From NCBI GenBank assembly GCA_963801985.1, contig CAWDGV010000006.1, forward strand, positions 186,001-250,000: DNA of 64,000 bases, in the 5' to 3' direction. The stretch is from JABDQZ01 sp963801985. GTDB taxonomy: Bacteria; Pseudomonadota; Gammaproteobacteria; Chromatiales; Chromatiaceae. A program made the position numbers and the translations under genes. The notes beneath the pieces are model-generated. The model was not told the origin of the DNA and did not search any database. It was given only the letters and a program-made list of their open reading frames with translations. Below, in pieces: positions 8,246 through 17,697 of this stretch. Every line of letters begins with the position of its first letter. Position 1 is the first letter of the stretch.

Positions 8246-11200
8246 ATGCAATTTTTGAAGAACCTTTCAATAGGCCAAAAGCTGATTGGCAGTTTCATTT
8301 TAATTCTACTGATCCTGGCAGGACAGAGCTTTCTATCTAACCAGAGCCTTTCCAGAATGAATGACGACATCACGCAAATTGTGAGCGTCAACCAACCTGC
8401 CTCCATACAGGCAGTGCAGTTAAATGCCATTCTGAAAGACACGAGCCGGGCATTGGGTTACTACATCATCACCAGGGAAAGCAGCGACCTGCAGACCTAT
8501 CATTTCCTGCAAAAACAGTTGCAGCAGCAACTGATGAATCTCAAGTCCCAGCCAGCCATCGAAGACAATGAAGCCTACACCCAGAAAATTCTGAACATTG
8601 AAAATGCTATTCGGGATACTGACGTTATCCAGGAACAAATGCTGGCCGTGGTTGATGATCCTAACAAGAACATGCCTGCGATGAAGTTTTCTGCGGAAAA
8701 CATCAATCCCGGTTATCGCAACCGGCTGCAACTGCTGTCATCCATGCTGGAAATAGAACAGGATGAAGAAGCCAGTGAAGAACGCAAAGAGTTGACCAAT
8801 ACTATCGTCGCCCTGCGCTATTACTGGACCACGATCAATAACGAGCTACGCCTGTTTCTGGCATTTCGTACCCAGGTAGCTACAGAAAATGCCCTTGTTT
8901 ACCGTGAAGCTGCAATAAACAAGCATGCAGAATTGATGGAATTATCGGACCTGTTTACCTTTGAACAGTCCGATGCAATGGATCAGTTTAATGAGGGGCT
9001 GGACACTTACTGGGAGAATATCGAGAGACTCTTCGAAATTCACAATGCTGAAGACTGGCGCAGTGATGCTTTCATGCTGCGCAAAAATGTTGCACCGGCG
9101 CTCTATTCTATCGGGCAACAGATTTCCGGGCTGGTTGATCTATTACAGAGCGACAGCCAGTTGGCGGCCTCAACAGCTGCAGACTCATACGCCAGCCAGC
9201 GCCAGCAACTCATGGCGGCGTTTGCCGTGATCTTTATAGCGGTTGTTGCCCTGGCACTATTGTTATCTCGCAGCATAAGCCGGCCTGTGCAGCAGGCAGT
9301 TAATATTGCCAACCAGATTGCCAGTGGCAACCTGACAAACAACATCAAAATCGACTCACGTGATGAAACCGGCGAAATGCTGTCCACCCTGGATAAAATG
9401 CAGACCGATCTACGCAACCGCATTGAAGCCGACGCCAAAACTGCTGCAGAAAACCTGCGCATCAGGCAGGCGCTGGATAATGTTTCAGTGAGCGTCACGG
9501 TCTCAAACAATGAAAACAATCTGATTTATATCAACAAGGCTGCCCATTCCATGGTCAAGTTCATGGAACCCGGCATCCGTGAAACTCATCCGCAGTTCAG
9601 CGCCGACAAACTGATCGGGGATAAAATATCCAGCTATCTTGACGACCCCGCTATAAAAGCGGCGTATCAAAAAGAACTTAAACAGCAGGAAGAATATGAC
9701 ACCATTATCGCTGCCCGTAATGTACACCTGGTAACCAGCCCGGTTTACGATGATAACGACACTTACCAGGGTCGCGTAACCCAATGGAATGATGTCACCG
9801 ATGCACTGGAGGCCGCCGAGAAAGAGCGTCAACGCATCGAATCAGAACGGGTAATTGCTGCTGAAAATGCACGCATCCGTACTGCATTGGATAATGTCAG
9901 TTCCAATGTCATGCTGGCGGATACAGAACGTAACATTATTTACATGAACAAAAATGTAACCCGCTTATTTACAGAAGCAAAAGACCATATCAAAAAGCAG
10001 ATACCGCACTTTGAACCCGATAAACTGCTGGGCTCAAATATCGACCAGTTTCACAAACACCCCGGTCACCAGGAAGAATTACTGAAAAACCTGGCCGGCT
10101 CGCATGAATCCGAGTTTGAAATTGGCGGCATGACGATGAAATTTGTCGCCAACCCGGTAACCAGTGAAGCAGGTGAACGACTTGGAACGGCTGTTGAGTG
10201 GACTGACCGGACCCAGGAAGTCGCTGTTGAAAAAGAAATCGACTCACTGGTTGAGGCAGCAAAAAATGGTGACCTGAGCCAGCGCATTGAACTTGGCGAC
10301 AAGAAAGGTTTCTTCCGCCAGCTCGGTGAAGGCTTTAACGCGCTACTTAACGAACTTTCGGACGTATTTACCGATATCGCCAACATCATGGGAAAAATGG
10401 CTGAAGGCGACTTGTCTCAATCTATCGACAAGCATTACAACGGCACTTTTGGTGAAGTAAAAGACAATATCAATAAAACCATCGGGCACCTGTACCAGGT
10501 ACTTTCAGATTTAACTGAACTGGCGGGAGACATTTCAGATACCTCGAATGAAATATCCAGTGGTAACACCAACCTTTCTGAACGCACCGAACAGCAGGCC
10601 GCCAGCCTGGAAGAAACCGCTTCCAGCATGGAGGAACTCACTTCAACCGTACGACACAATGCAGATAATGCCCAGCAGGCCAACCAGGTTGCATCAACAG
10701 CCAGGCAGTCAGCCGAAAAAGGCGGTACCGTGGTCTCCAGTGCCATCTCAGCCATGAACGAGATCAGCACCTCATCAAACAAGATTGCCGAAATTATCGG
10801 CGTGATTGATGAAATTGCCTTCCAGACCAACCTGCTGGCGTTGAATGCTTCAGTCGAAGCCGCTCGCGCCGGTGAGCAGGGAAGAGGGTTTGCCGTGGTC
10901 GCGACCGAGGTCAGAAACCTGGCTTCCAGGTCCGCAGGAGCCGCCAAGGAAATCAAGGAACTGATCCAGGACAGCCTTAACAAGGTCAATTCCGGTACTG
11001 AACTGGTTAACCAGTCAGGTCAGACCCTGGAAGAAATTGTCAGTGATGTTAAGAAAGTCGGTGACATCGTTGCCGAAATTGCGGCATCCAGTGCAGAGCA
11101 GTCAGCAGGTATCGATCAGGTCAACAAAGCAGTGACTTCGATGGATGAACTGACCCAGCAAAATGCGGCCCTGGCAGAAGAAACATCTGCCGCCTCAGCC

Positions 11201-11422
11201 AATATGTCGGATAAATCTGAAAACATGGCCCAGATGGTCAGTTTCTTTAAGTTTGACCATTCAACAGTTGATTCCCGGCATTCTGCCCCGGAATACAGTC
11301 CCTCCAAACCGGCAAAAACAGTGAGAAGCCAGCCGGCTGTGGCCAGGGAAAGAAGCAAACCCGTTACCCCGGTTAATCGACAGCTTGAGACCGGCAACAA
11401 TGACGAGTGGGAAGAATTTTAA
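8246..11422 (+). CDS. Large methyl-accepting chemotaxis protein with PAS and two HAMP regions
   Basis: The protein has 1058 residues. Helix 1 (about 13-32) and helix 2 (about 322-342) bracket a mostly helical periplasmic sensor of about 290 residues. Then come a HAMP domain (about 345-400), two related PAS-like modules (each starting ALDNVS at about 411 and 548), a second HAMP-like region with KNGDLSQRI and EGDLSQSI (about 665-750), and the MCP signalling hairpin. The CheA/CheW contact tip reads IDEIAFQTNLLALNASVEAA. The protein ends in EWEEF, which fits the W-x-x-F pentapeptide used by other receptors to tether CheR and CheB. It should relay an attractant or repellent signal to the flagellar or pilus array. 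No che genes are in the window. Confidence 0.95.
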   Translation: MQFLKNLSIGQKLIGSFILILLILAGQSFLSNQSLSRMNDDITQIVSVNQPASIQAVQLNAILKDTSRALGYYIITRESSDLQTYHFLQKQLQQQLMNLKSQPAIEDNEAYTQKILNIENAIRDTDVIQEQMLAVVDDPNKNMPAMKFSAENINPGYRNRLQLLSSMLEIEQDEEASEERKELTNTIVALRYYWTTINNELRLFLAFRTQVATENALVYREAAINKHAELMELSDLFTFEQSDAMDQFNEGLDTYWENIERLFEIHNAEDWRSDAFMLRKNVAPALYSIGQQISGLVDLLQSDSQLAASTAADSYASQRQQLMAAFAVIFIAVVALALLLSRSISRPVQQAVNIANQIASGNLTNNIKIDSRDETGEMLSTLDKMQTDLRNRIEADAKTAAENLRIRQALDNVSVSVTVSNNENNLIYINKAAHSMVKFMEPGIRETHPQFSADKLIGDKISSYLDDPAIKAAYQKELKQQEEYDTIIAARNVHLVTSPVYDDNDTYQGRVTQWNDVTDALEAAEKERQRIESERVIAAENARIRTALDNVSSNVMLADTERNIIYMNKNVTRLFTEAKDHIKKQIPHFEPDKLLGSNIDQFHKHPGHQEELLKNLAGSHESEFEIGGMTMKFVANPVTSEAGERLGTAVEWTDRTQEVAVEKEIDSLVEAAKNGDLSQRIELGDKKGFFRQLGEGFNALLNELSDVFTDIANIMGKMAEGDLSQSIDKHYNGTFGEVKDNINKTIGHLYQVLSDLTELAGDISDTSNEISSGNTNLSERTEQQAASLEETASSMEELTSTVRHNADNAQQANQVASTARQSAEKGGTVVSSAISAMNEISTSSNKIAEIIGVIDEIAFQTNLLALNASVEAARAGEQGRGFAVVATEVRNLASRSAGAAKEIKELIQDSLNKVNSGTELVNQSGQTLEEIVSDVKKVGDIVAEIAASSAEQSAGIDQVNKAVTSMDELTQQNAALAEETSAASANMSDKSENMAQMVSFFKFDHSTVDSRHSAPEYSPSKPAKTVRSQPAVARERSKPVTPVNRQLETGNNDEWEEF

Positions 11423-11433
11423 ACGATCCAAAA

Positions 11434-11453
11434 TCTCCCGCGAAAGCGGGAGA
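11434..11453. terminator. Bidirectional terminator between the chemoreceptor gene and thiC
   Basis: An 8-bp stem TCTCCCGC/GCGGGAGA with a GAAA tetraloop lies in the 45-bp gap between two convergent genes. On the minus strand the stem is followed by TTTT, so it best serves thiC, but its position lets it serve both genes. Confidence 0.75.
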
Positions 11454-11467
11454 CATTCTGGATTGCA

Positions 11468-13362
11468 TTAAACCTCTTTGTAAATTTCCGCACCCTGCTT
11501 AAGAAATTCTTCCGACTTCTCTTTCATACCCTCTTCAACAGCCACCTCAATATCCCTGAACTTGTGTGAAGCTGCATAATCACGCACATCCTGGGTGATT
11601 TTCATGGAACAGAAATGCGGTCCACACATGGAGCAGAAATGCGCCACCTTGGCCGAGTCCTTGGGCAAGGTCTCATCGTGATACTCGCGCGCACGCTCAG
11701 GATCGAGTCCCAGATTGAACTGGTCTTCCCAGCGGAACTCAAAACGCGCTTTTGACATGGCATTGTCGCGCAGCTGCGCACCCGGCATGCCCCTTGGCCA
11801 GATCGGCCGCATGCGCCGCCAGCTTGTAAGTAATAATGCCGTCACGCACATCTTCCTTGTTGGCAGGCCAAGATGCTCCTTGGGCGTGACGTAACAAAGC
11901 ATGGCGGTGCCATACCAGCCAATCTGGGCGGCACCGATACCCGAAGTAATGTGATCATAGCCCGGTGCAATATCGGTCATCAGCGGCCCCAGCGTGTAGA
12001 ACGGCGCTTCAAAACAGTCACGCAGCTCCTTGTCCATGTTTTCCTTGATCATCTGCATTGGCACATGACCGGGGCCTTCGATCATGACCTGTACATCATG
12101 TTCCCAGGCAATCTTGGTCAACTCACCCAGCGTTTCCAGTTCACCGAACTGGGCCGCGTCATTGGCATCCGCCAGCGAACCTGGACGCAGTCCATCACCC
12201 AGGGAGAACGACACATCATAAGCCTTCATGATTTCGCAGATTTCCTCGAAGTGCGTGTAGAGGAAGCTTTCTTGATGATGCGCCAGGCACCACTTCGCCA
12301 TGATGGATCCGCCACGCGAAACGATGCCGGTAACGCGATCTGCTGTCAGCGGCACATACCGCAGCAATACGCCGGCATGAATAGTGAAGTAATCAACACC
12401 CTGCTCGGCCTGTTCAATCAATGTGTCGCGCAAGATCTCCCAGGTCAGGTCTTCAGACTTGCCATTGACTTTTTCCAGCGCCTGGTAAATAGGCACGGTG
12501 CCAATGGGCATGGGCGAGTTGCGCAGAATCCATTCGCGGGTTTCGTGGATATTCTTGCCAGTGGACAGATCCATCACCGTGTCGCCGCCCCAGCGTGCTG
12601 ACCAGACCATTTTTTCCACTTCTTCCTCGATGGAGGAAGTGACCGCAGAGTTACCAATATTGGTATTGACCTTGACGCGGAAATTGCGGCCGATAATCAT
12701 CGGCTCCAGTTCCGGGTGGTTGATATTGGCTGGGATAATGGCCCGGCCCCGGAGCGACTTCGGCACGGACAAATTCTGCCGTGACCTTGTCCGGCAATGC
12801 TGGCGCCAAAATTCTGCCCGGCATGCTGATGCAGCAGCTTCTTACGCGGATCAGCACGCATTTCATCAGGCGCAGGTTTTCGCGAATAGCCACAAATTCC
12901 ATTTCCGGCGTAATAATACCCTGGCGTGCATAATGCATCTGGGTGACATTTTTACCGGCGCTGGCGCGGCGCGGCGCGCGGATATGTTCAAAGCGCAGAT
13001 TGTGCCAGCGTGTCGTCATTCTGCGCGTTGCTGGCCAAACTCGGAACTGGGCCCATCCAGCTGCTCGGTATCATTACGCTCTTCAATCCAGGCAGCACGC
13101 AAATCCGGCAAACCTTTGAGCAGGTCTATGCGAGACATCCGGATCGGTATAAGGACCCGAAGTATCATAAACTGTGACTGGCGGGTTGTTTTCGGCGCCA
13201 AAACTGGCGGCTGTCGGCAGCCTGCTCGGATTTCCCGCATGCGGACACGCATGTCAGGACGCGAGCCTTCCACATAAATTTTTCTCGAACCCGAAAATGG
13301 CTGAGTGACATCCTGCGGAAAGCTGTTGGTTTTTCGACGAAATCTTCTGGGATTGCGCTCAT
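11468..13362 (-). pseudogene. thiC: thiC, full length but broken by about 11 small indels
   Basis: ThiC makes the hydroxymethylpyrimidine phosphate half of thiamine from aminoimidazole ribotide with SAM and a 4Fe-4S cluster. The span covers the whole family from MSAIPEDFVEK to a C-terminal CSMCGPHFC cluster motif, but the frame changes repeatedly. I place indels near 13328, 13228, 13213, 13131, 13024, 13000, 12867, 12794, 12751, 11862 and 11787. Between them the translation returns to clear ThiC sequence, for example QMHYARQGIITPEMEF and AAWIEERNDTEQLDG. My tally nets +2 bases, and the 1895-bp length is 2 more than a multiple of 3, which agrees. Most of the C-terminal 434 codons are open, apart from about 30 shifted codons around 11790-11860. 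Either this is a recent pseudogene or the sequence here is of poor quality. Confidence 0.9.
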
Positions 13363-13412
13363 ATTGTTTCCCCTCGGACGAAGGCAGCGGGAAGGAAAAG
13401 CTGGCGCATATT

Positions 13413-13497
13413 TCAGCTTCCCTGCGCTGGTATTAACCGGATCAGGTTCCAAGGGTTTGTCTCAGCCCGCTTGTAACAGGGCACCCCTAGCTGACTT
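13413..13497 (-). promoter_or_regulatory. TPP riboswitch (THI element) upstream of thiC
   Basis: On the minus strand the conserved thi-box blocks appear in order: AGGGGTGCCC, then GGGCTGAGA, then ACCCTTGGAACCTGATC, then GGTTAATACCAGCG and AGGGAA. This is the aptamer that binds thiamine pyrophosphate and shuts off thiamine genes. About 50 nt follow before the thiC ATG, where AGGGGAA lies 5 nt upstream of the start. The usual proteobacterial mechanism is sequestration of the ribosome site. The aptamer core looks intact even though thiC is broken. Confidence 0.95.
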
Positions 13498-13614
13498 AAA
13501 TCAGCTGTCACGTTATCGGATGGACACATAGTTTTCAACAACTATTAGAAAACGATTTCCCTGGATCCAGCAGGGATTGTCAACTGCATCATTTTATCAG
13601 GGTGCAAGGACAGC

Positions 13615-13721
13615 AAAGTATACAGCAACCTCCTGCAAGACCGTCTGGCCACAGGGATGTGGCCAGCGAGCCCCCATGGATGGGTTCACGGCGTGTCTTG
13701 CCGGAGATTGCTGTATACTTT
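13615..13721. repeat. Three-way-junction hairpin element, copy A
   Basis: The outer arms are a perfect 14-bp inverted repeat (13615-13628 with 13708-13721). The pairing continues imperfectly inward (CTCC-GCAAGAC against GTCTTGC-GGAG). Inside are two hairpins: TGGCCACA-GGGA-TGTGGCCA and GAGCCC-CCATGGAT-GGGTTC. The whole folds as a cloverleaf-like three-way junction. A second element with the same architecture and different stems lies at 17698-17799. It occupies the divergent gap between the thiC riboswitch and pcm. No ORF is present. The remaining sequence from 13498 to 13802 holds nothing else I can identify. Confidence 0.75.
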
Positions 13722-13802
13722 TCAATTACTTTGAAGAAATCTGGCGAAGGGGTAGAATCCCTCTGCAGAAAAACGACTTAGCCAGCTGGAGCGAGAAGCC
13801 GC

Positions 13803-14465
13803 ATGACTGACAACACTTACGAAAAAGCCCGTTTTAACATGGTTGAACAACAGGTTCGCCCATGGGAAGTAATGGATGCCCGTGTCCTGCGGGTAATGGA
13901 AGAAATCCCCCGGGAAAATTTCGTCAGTGATGATTACAAGGGACTCGCCTATGCCGATATCGAGATTCCGCTGGGGCATGGCCATCACATGCTCAAACCC
14001 ACTATTGCCGGTCGTATGCTGCAGGCTCTGAATATCAAATCAACCGATACGATTCTCGAAATCGGTACTGGCAGTGGATATCTTACGGCCTGCCTGGCAA
14101 AACTGGGCAAAAGCGTGGTTAGTATTGAAATTCATGAAGATATTGCCCGCCAGGCCGCTGACAACCTGGCCGCCACGGACCTGAAAAATATTACTCTGCA
14201 GGTTGCTGATGCCATGTCGGGCATTCCAGAACAGGCTCCGTTTGACGTGATTGCAGTCACCGGCTCGATTCCCGATTGCCAGCAGGTTCTGCAAAAAGCA
14301 TTAAATGACGGCGGACGCCTTTTTATGATTACCGGAGAAGCTCCCGTCATGCAAGCCGAGCTGGTAACAAGGATAAATGGCGATATTTTCAAACAGGAAA
14401 CTTTGTTTGAAACAGAAGTGGAAGCACTGGATAACTCTCCCAGGAAAGAAGCTTTCAGCTTTTAA
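13803..14465 (+). CDS. pcm: Protein-L-isoaspartate O-methyltransferase family protein
   Basis: The protein has 220 residues and is SAM-dependent. The SAM-binding motif I reads LEIGTGSGYLTACLAKL (about 81-97), preceded by the family's MVEQQVRPW and PRENFV segments. Pcm-type enzymes methylate isoaspartyl residues in damaged proteins so that they can revert to aspartate. Members with this N-terminus (RFNMVEQQVRPWEV) belong to the branch often found beside tolC and waaA in gammaproteobacteria, and here waaA is indeed the convergent neighbour. The last 11 bp overlap the end of waaA. Confidence 0.92.
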   Translation: MTDNTYEKARFNMVEQQVRPWEVMDARVLRVMEEIPRENFVSDDYKGLAYADIEIPLGHGHHMLKPTIAGRMLQALNIKSTDTILEIGTGSGYLTACLAKLGKSVVSIEIHEDIARQAADNLAATDLKNITLQVADAMSGIPEQAPFDVIAVTGSIPDCQQVLQKALNDGGRLFMITGEAPVMQAELVTRINGDIFKQETLFETEVEALDNSPRKEAFSF

Positions 14466-15723
14466 TTTCGAGTTTTTCGATCACCGCCATAAGGCGTTCC
14501 GTGGCACCACGATTGGCTTCCACCACCCTGCGGCCATTTTCACCATAACGGCTTCGTTCACTGGCATCTGACAGCCATTCGATAACCTGCCGTGCAAGTG
14601 CCTGGGTATCATCAACCCGGATAGCTGCCTGCTCACAGAGCAGCAGTTCACTGATGGTCGCAAAATTGTACATCGAAGGTCCAAACAACACGGGCAAGCC
14701 AAGCGAAGCCGGCTCCAGAACATTCTGCCCGCCGGTATCCACCAGGCTGCCACCAACAAATGCCAGGTCAGCTGCCTGGTACATAACAGCCAATTCCCCC
14801 ATGCTGTCCCCCAAAAAAATATTGTGATGCTCCTTGCAGGCACGGTTCTCCGAGCGCCGAACAACAGAAAAGCCGCGCTGCTCACACAACAGGGCCACCT
14901 TGTCAAAACGTTCTGGATGACGCGGGACAAGTAATAGCATTGCCTCCGGAATTTGCTCATAAACCCGACGGTGTGCTGCCAGAATCGCTTCCTCTTCACC
15001 TTCTCTCGTACTGGCCGCTATCCATACCGGCCGACCGACGCCGAGAATACGACGCATCACTTCGGCTTTTTCCTGCACCACGGCAGGCTGTCTTCCATCA
15101 AATTTCACACTACCGGTAATGTCGAGCAGATCTTTTGAAACACCCAGAGATTCAAAACGCGTTGCATCTGCCTGGCTTTGTGCAGCGATTCGACTAATCA
15201 TCTGGAATACATCACGCGCAAAAGATCCCAGTCGCGCATAGCCCCTGGCAGATTTTTCTGACAGGCGGGCATTCGCCAGCAAGGCAGGCACCTGCCTTTT
15301 CTTGCAGGCCAATAACAGGTTCGGCCAGATTTCCGTTTCCATCATCAACAGGATGGCCGGATTGACGTACTCCAGCCAACGATCGAGCACCGCCGGCAAA
15401 TCGTAAGGAAAATAAAAATGACGAACCCCTTCATCAAACAGCATATCGACACGTTCTGCACCGGTTGGAGTTGTCGTGGAGATAATGATTTGATGAGAAG
15501 GATAGTTTTGACGCAATTGTTTTACCAGTTGCTGCGAGGCCTGTACCTCACCCACTGAAACAGCATGTATCCAGATTGTTCTGCCAGGTGGTGGCCCATT
15601 GAAATAACCAAACCGCTCGCGCCAGCGTTCCCGGTAACCCGGGTTGGCCCGGCTTTTCCAGAACAGACGCAATGTAAATAAAGGCGTAAGCAGATATAGA
15701 AAAACTGTATACAGAATTCTCAT
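14455..15723 (-). CDS. waaA: Kdo transferase (3-deoxy-D-manno-octulosonate transferase)
   Basis: The protein has 422 residues, the normal length for WaaA/KdtA. It is a GT30 family inner-membrane enzyme that adds Kdo sugars from CMP-Kdo to lipid IVA at the cytoplasmic face. The N-terminal anchor helix (about 1-20) is followed by IWIHAVSVGEVQAS (about 50-63), the ISTTTPTGAE block, METEIWPNLL, and the C-terminal donor-binding GGSLVDTGGQNVLEPA segment. Its start overlaps the aldo/keto reductase stop by 4 bp (ATGA type), so the two are translationally coupled. The hldE gene farther up the same strand also serves the LPS core. Confidence 0.97.
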   Translation of the reverse strand: MRILYTVFLYLLTPLFTLRLFWKSRANPGYRERWRERFGYFNGPPPGRTIWIHAVSVGEVQASQQLVKQLRQNYPSHQIIISTTTPTGAERVDMLFDEGVRHFYFPYDLPAVLDRWLEYVNPAILLMMETEIWPNLLLACKKRQVPALLANARLSEKSARGYARLGSFARDVFQMISRIAAQSQADATRFESLGVSKDLLDITGSVKFDGRQPAVVQEKAEVMRRILGVGRPVWIAASTREGEEEAILAAHRRVYEQIPEAMLLLVPRHPERFDKVALLCEQRGFSVVRRSENRACKEHHNIFLGDSMGELAVMYQAADLAFVGGSLVDTGGQNVLEPASLGLPVLFGPSMYNFATISELLLCEQAAIRVDDTQALARQVIEWLSDASERSRYGENGRRVVEANRGATERLMAVIEKLEIKS

Positions 15724-16496
15724 GACAATACAGATAATACAGTTTCAACATTTGACCGCAGGTGTTGCGCATTAATGGTACCAACAATCATGCTGGAAAC
15801 CCCTGGCTGGGAAAAGATGAACTCCATCGATTCCCTGACACCTGGCTCGCCGTGCACATGACCACTCTGCAAGCCTTTTTTAACCAGCACACCCTTGTTG
15901 GCAGCTGCAGCTGCCTGCAATACAGGCAACTCATCGTTATACGACAGGTTACAGGTTGCCATGACCACATCCATCCTGTCCACGACAGCCAGTCCACCTT
16001 CGACGGTTTTGCTGGACATACCATGTGCCCGAATCAAACCGCGTTGTTTTAACTGCTCAAGCGCATCAAGTACACCCTCATGCTGAAAAATCCGCATATC
16101 GTCACCATCAGAATGGATCAGTACCAGGTCCAGGTAATCTGTCTTTAGCGTGCGCAAGCTGTTTTCCACGGTTTCCATGGTATGGGAATAACTGAAATCA
16201 AATCGCGACTGGCCGTGCTCAAATATCTCCCCCACCTTGGAAACAATCACCCAGCTGTCACGTGGACCAGGCATCAGCTTTCCCAGTCGCTCCTGGCTGG
16301 TGCCGTAAGCAGGTGCCGTATCGAGCAGGTTGACACCCAGCTCGGCTGCCAGGGCCAACAGGTCGCTGACCTGCTGATCATCCGGCAAATCAAAAGCTGA
16401 GGGATATTTTACCTGCTGGTTACGCCCGAACTTGACCGTACCCAGGCCCAGGGGACTGACATCAATTCCAGTTTGTCCCAGTGATCTTAATCGCAT
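15720..16496 (-). CDS. Aldo/keto reductase
   Basis: From the ATG at 16496 the product has 258 residues. GGAG lies 8 nt upstream, overlapping the stop of the preceding gene. The start MRLRSLGQTGIDVSPLGLGT is typical of the superfamily. An upstream in-frame start at 16580 would add 28 unrelated hydrophobic residues and is less likely. The catalytic set is partly visible: Asp and Tyr in LLDTAPAYGTS, Lys in VIVSKVGE, and a His in LVLIHSDGDD. These enzymes reduce carbonyls with NADPH in a TIM barrel. The substrate is unknown. It lies between a FAD oxidoreductase and waaA in one tightly packed minus-strand run. Confidence 0.88.
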   Translation of the reverse strand: MRLRSLGQTGIDVSPLGLGTVKFGRNQQVKYPSAFDLPDDQQVSDLLALAAELGVNLLDTAPAYGTSQERLGKLMPGPRDSWVIVSKVGEIFEHGQSRFDFSYSHTMETVENSLRTLKTDYLDLVLIHSDGDDMRIFQHEGVLDALEQLKQRGLIRAHGMSSKTVEGGLAVVDRMDVVMATCNLSYNDELPVLQAAAAANKGVLVKKGLQSGHVHGEPGVRESMEFIFSQPGVSSMIVGTINAQHLRSNVETVLSVLS

Positions 16497-16500
16497 CGAG

Positions 16501-17669
16501 CTAACTCCAAAAAGTTTCTTCCCAAGGCCACCGGGCAAGAGCGGGAGCAGGCCAGTCAGGCAATATAGCAGTATCCGCATGCGGCTGCAGATCCTGTTGT
16601 TTTAACAGTTCCGCAACCCGCGAGGCCACCTTAGGAGCAAACGCCAGTTTTGTTGGCCACACAGTGATGATGTCCCTGTCCGATCCAACATAGCTGCTGT
16701 CAGGGCGTTTATGTCCCGGAGTTTCAACTTCAGCACGATCCAGCAACAGCGTCGACCAGTGCACCCTGCCAAAATCCAGCCATGGCAGTACATCTCTCAA
16801 TTCCCGCCTGCAGGCATCAATCTGCTGCTCACGATTCAGAGCCACGCCTTTTTCTGCAATTTGCCCGCCAACATACCAGACAGTTGCATCATTCATTGTG
16901 TACTGGTAATGGTAAGACGCGGATTGGCACTGCCCCCCAGACAATGCGCATGGATTTCAGGCAGATTGCCTTTAACCATTACCATATGCACCGGCCTTCT
17001 TTGCATGCAGGGCTTATTACGCTGTAACTTTTTCAGTATCGCAGCGTTACCCGCACCGGCAGACAAAACCAGTTGACGCGTTTCTATCTGCATTTGTTTA
17101 CCGCCTGCAACATGCCGACAGTAAACAATCAGCGGATTGTCGTTTTCAAAAAATACATCGGCAGACAGGCAATACTGAGCAAGCTGCGCTGTCAATGCCG
17201 ACATCAGCGAAGCGGTATCCAGTACCGGTTCATTCAGTTCATAGATAACACCCTTAAAGGCGGGATTATCAAAAGGCGCTGGAAAGGACTTTCTGTCCAG
17301 TTGCTGCATACGGTCTTTCATCAACTGACCGGCAAAGAAACCAGCCACTTTTGAGACAGCACCTGGCGTTGACCACATCAGCTGTTTGCGTGTGCTGACC
17401 CTGACCCTTGACAAATCGAGCTCGCCCTGACCGGACAGGCAGGCGTTCCAGACAGCCGGCATATCGCCAATCGCCTTAGCCGAGTCGCCCAGTTTGCCAC
17501 CGAGCGCGTACTTGGTTCCGCCATGAATAATGCCTTGTGATGCAATACTCTGAATGCCACCAAGGGCAGCGGATTCAATCAAAAATGCCGCGTAACCCTG
17601 CTGGCGCAGCCTCGCCAGGGTCCACAGTCCGGCTATTCCTCCGCCAATAATGATCACATCAGCTTTCAT
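16501..17669 (-). pseudogene. FAD-dependent oxidoreductase (DAO type), single frameshift
   Basis: The first part (17669 down to about 16900) starts MKADVIIIGGGIAGLWTLARL, an ADP-binding Rossmann fold, and carries the IHGGTKYALGG segment typical of DadA/glycine-oxidase-like flavoproteins. The second part continues in another frame with MNDATVWYVGGQIAEKG and ends in WPTKLAFAPKVASRV. Joining them needs one base near 16898-16903, where ATTACCAGT is followed by ACACAATG. The span of 1169 bp is one short of 390 codons, consistent with a single 1-bp deletion. No other damage is visible, so it may be a very recent mutation or a sequencing error. Substrate unknown. It is followed directly by the aldo/keto reductase. 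Confidence 0.85.
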
Positions 17670-17697
17670 TTCAGATAACCACTTTTCCAACGGAGGC

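Noticed and set aside
10435..10989. A 184-codon frame antisense to the chemoreceptor signalling domain
   Set aside because: Ser/Leu/Ala-rich shadow of the MCP hairpin region, with no start signal or family match.
11873..12601. A 242-codon plus-strand frame across thiC
   Set aside because: It is antisense to well-conserved ThiC sequence and shows no recognisable domain. The thiC frame explains the region better even with its breaks.
13577..13810. A 77-codon plus-strand frame before pcm
   Set aside because: It is a translation of the three-way-junction element and its flanks, so the open frame is incidental.
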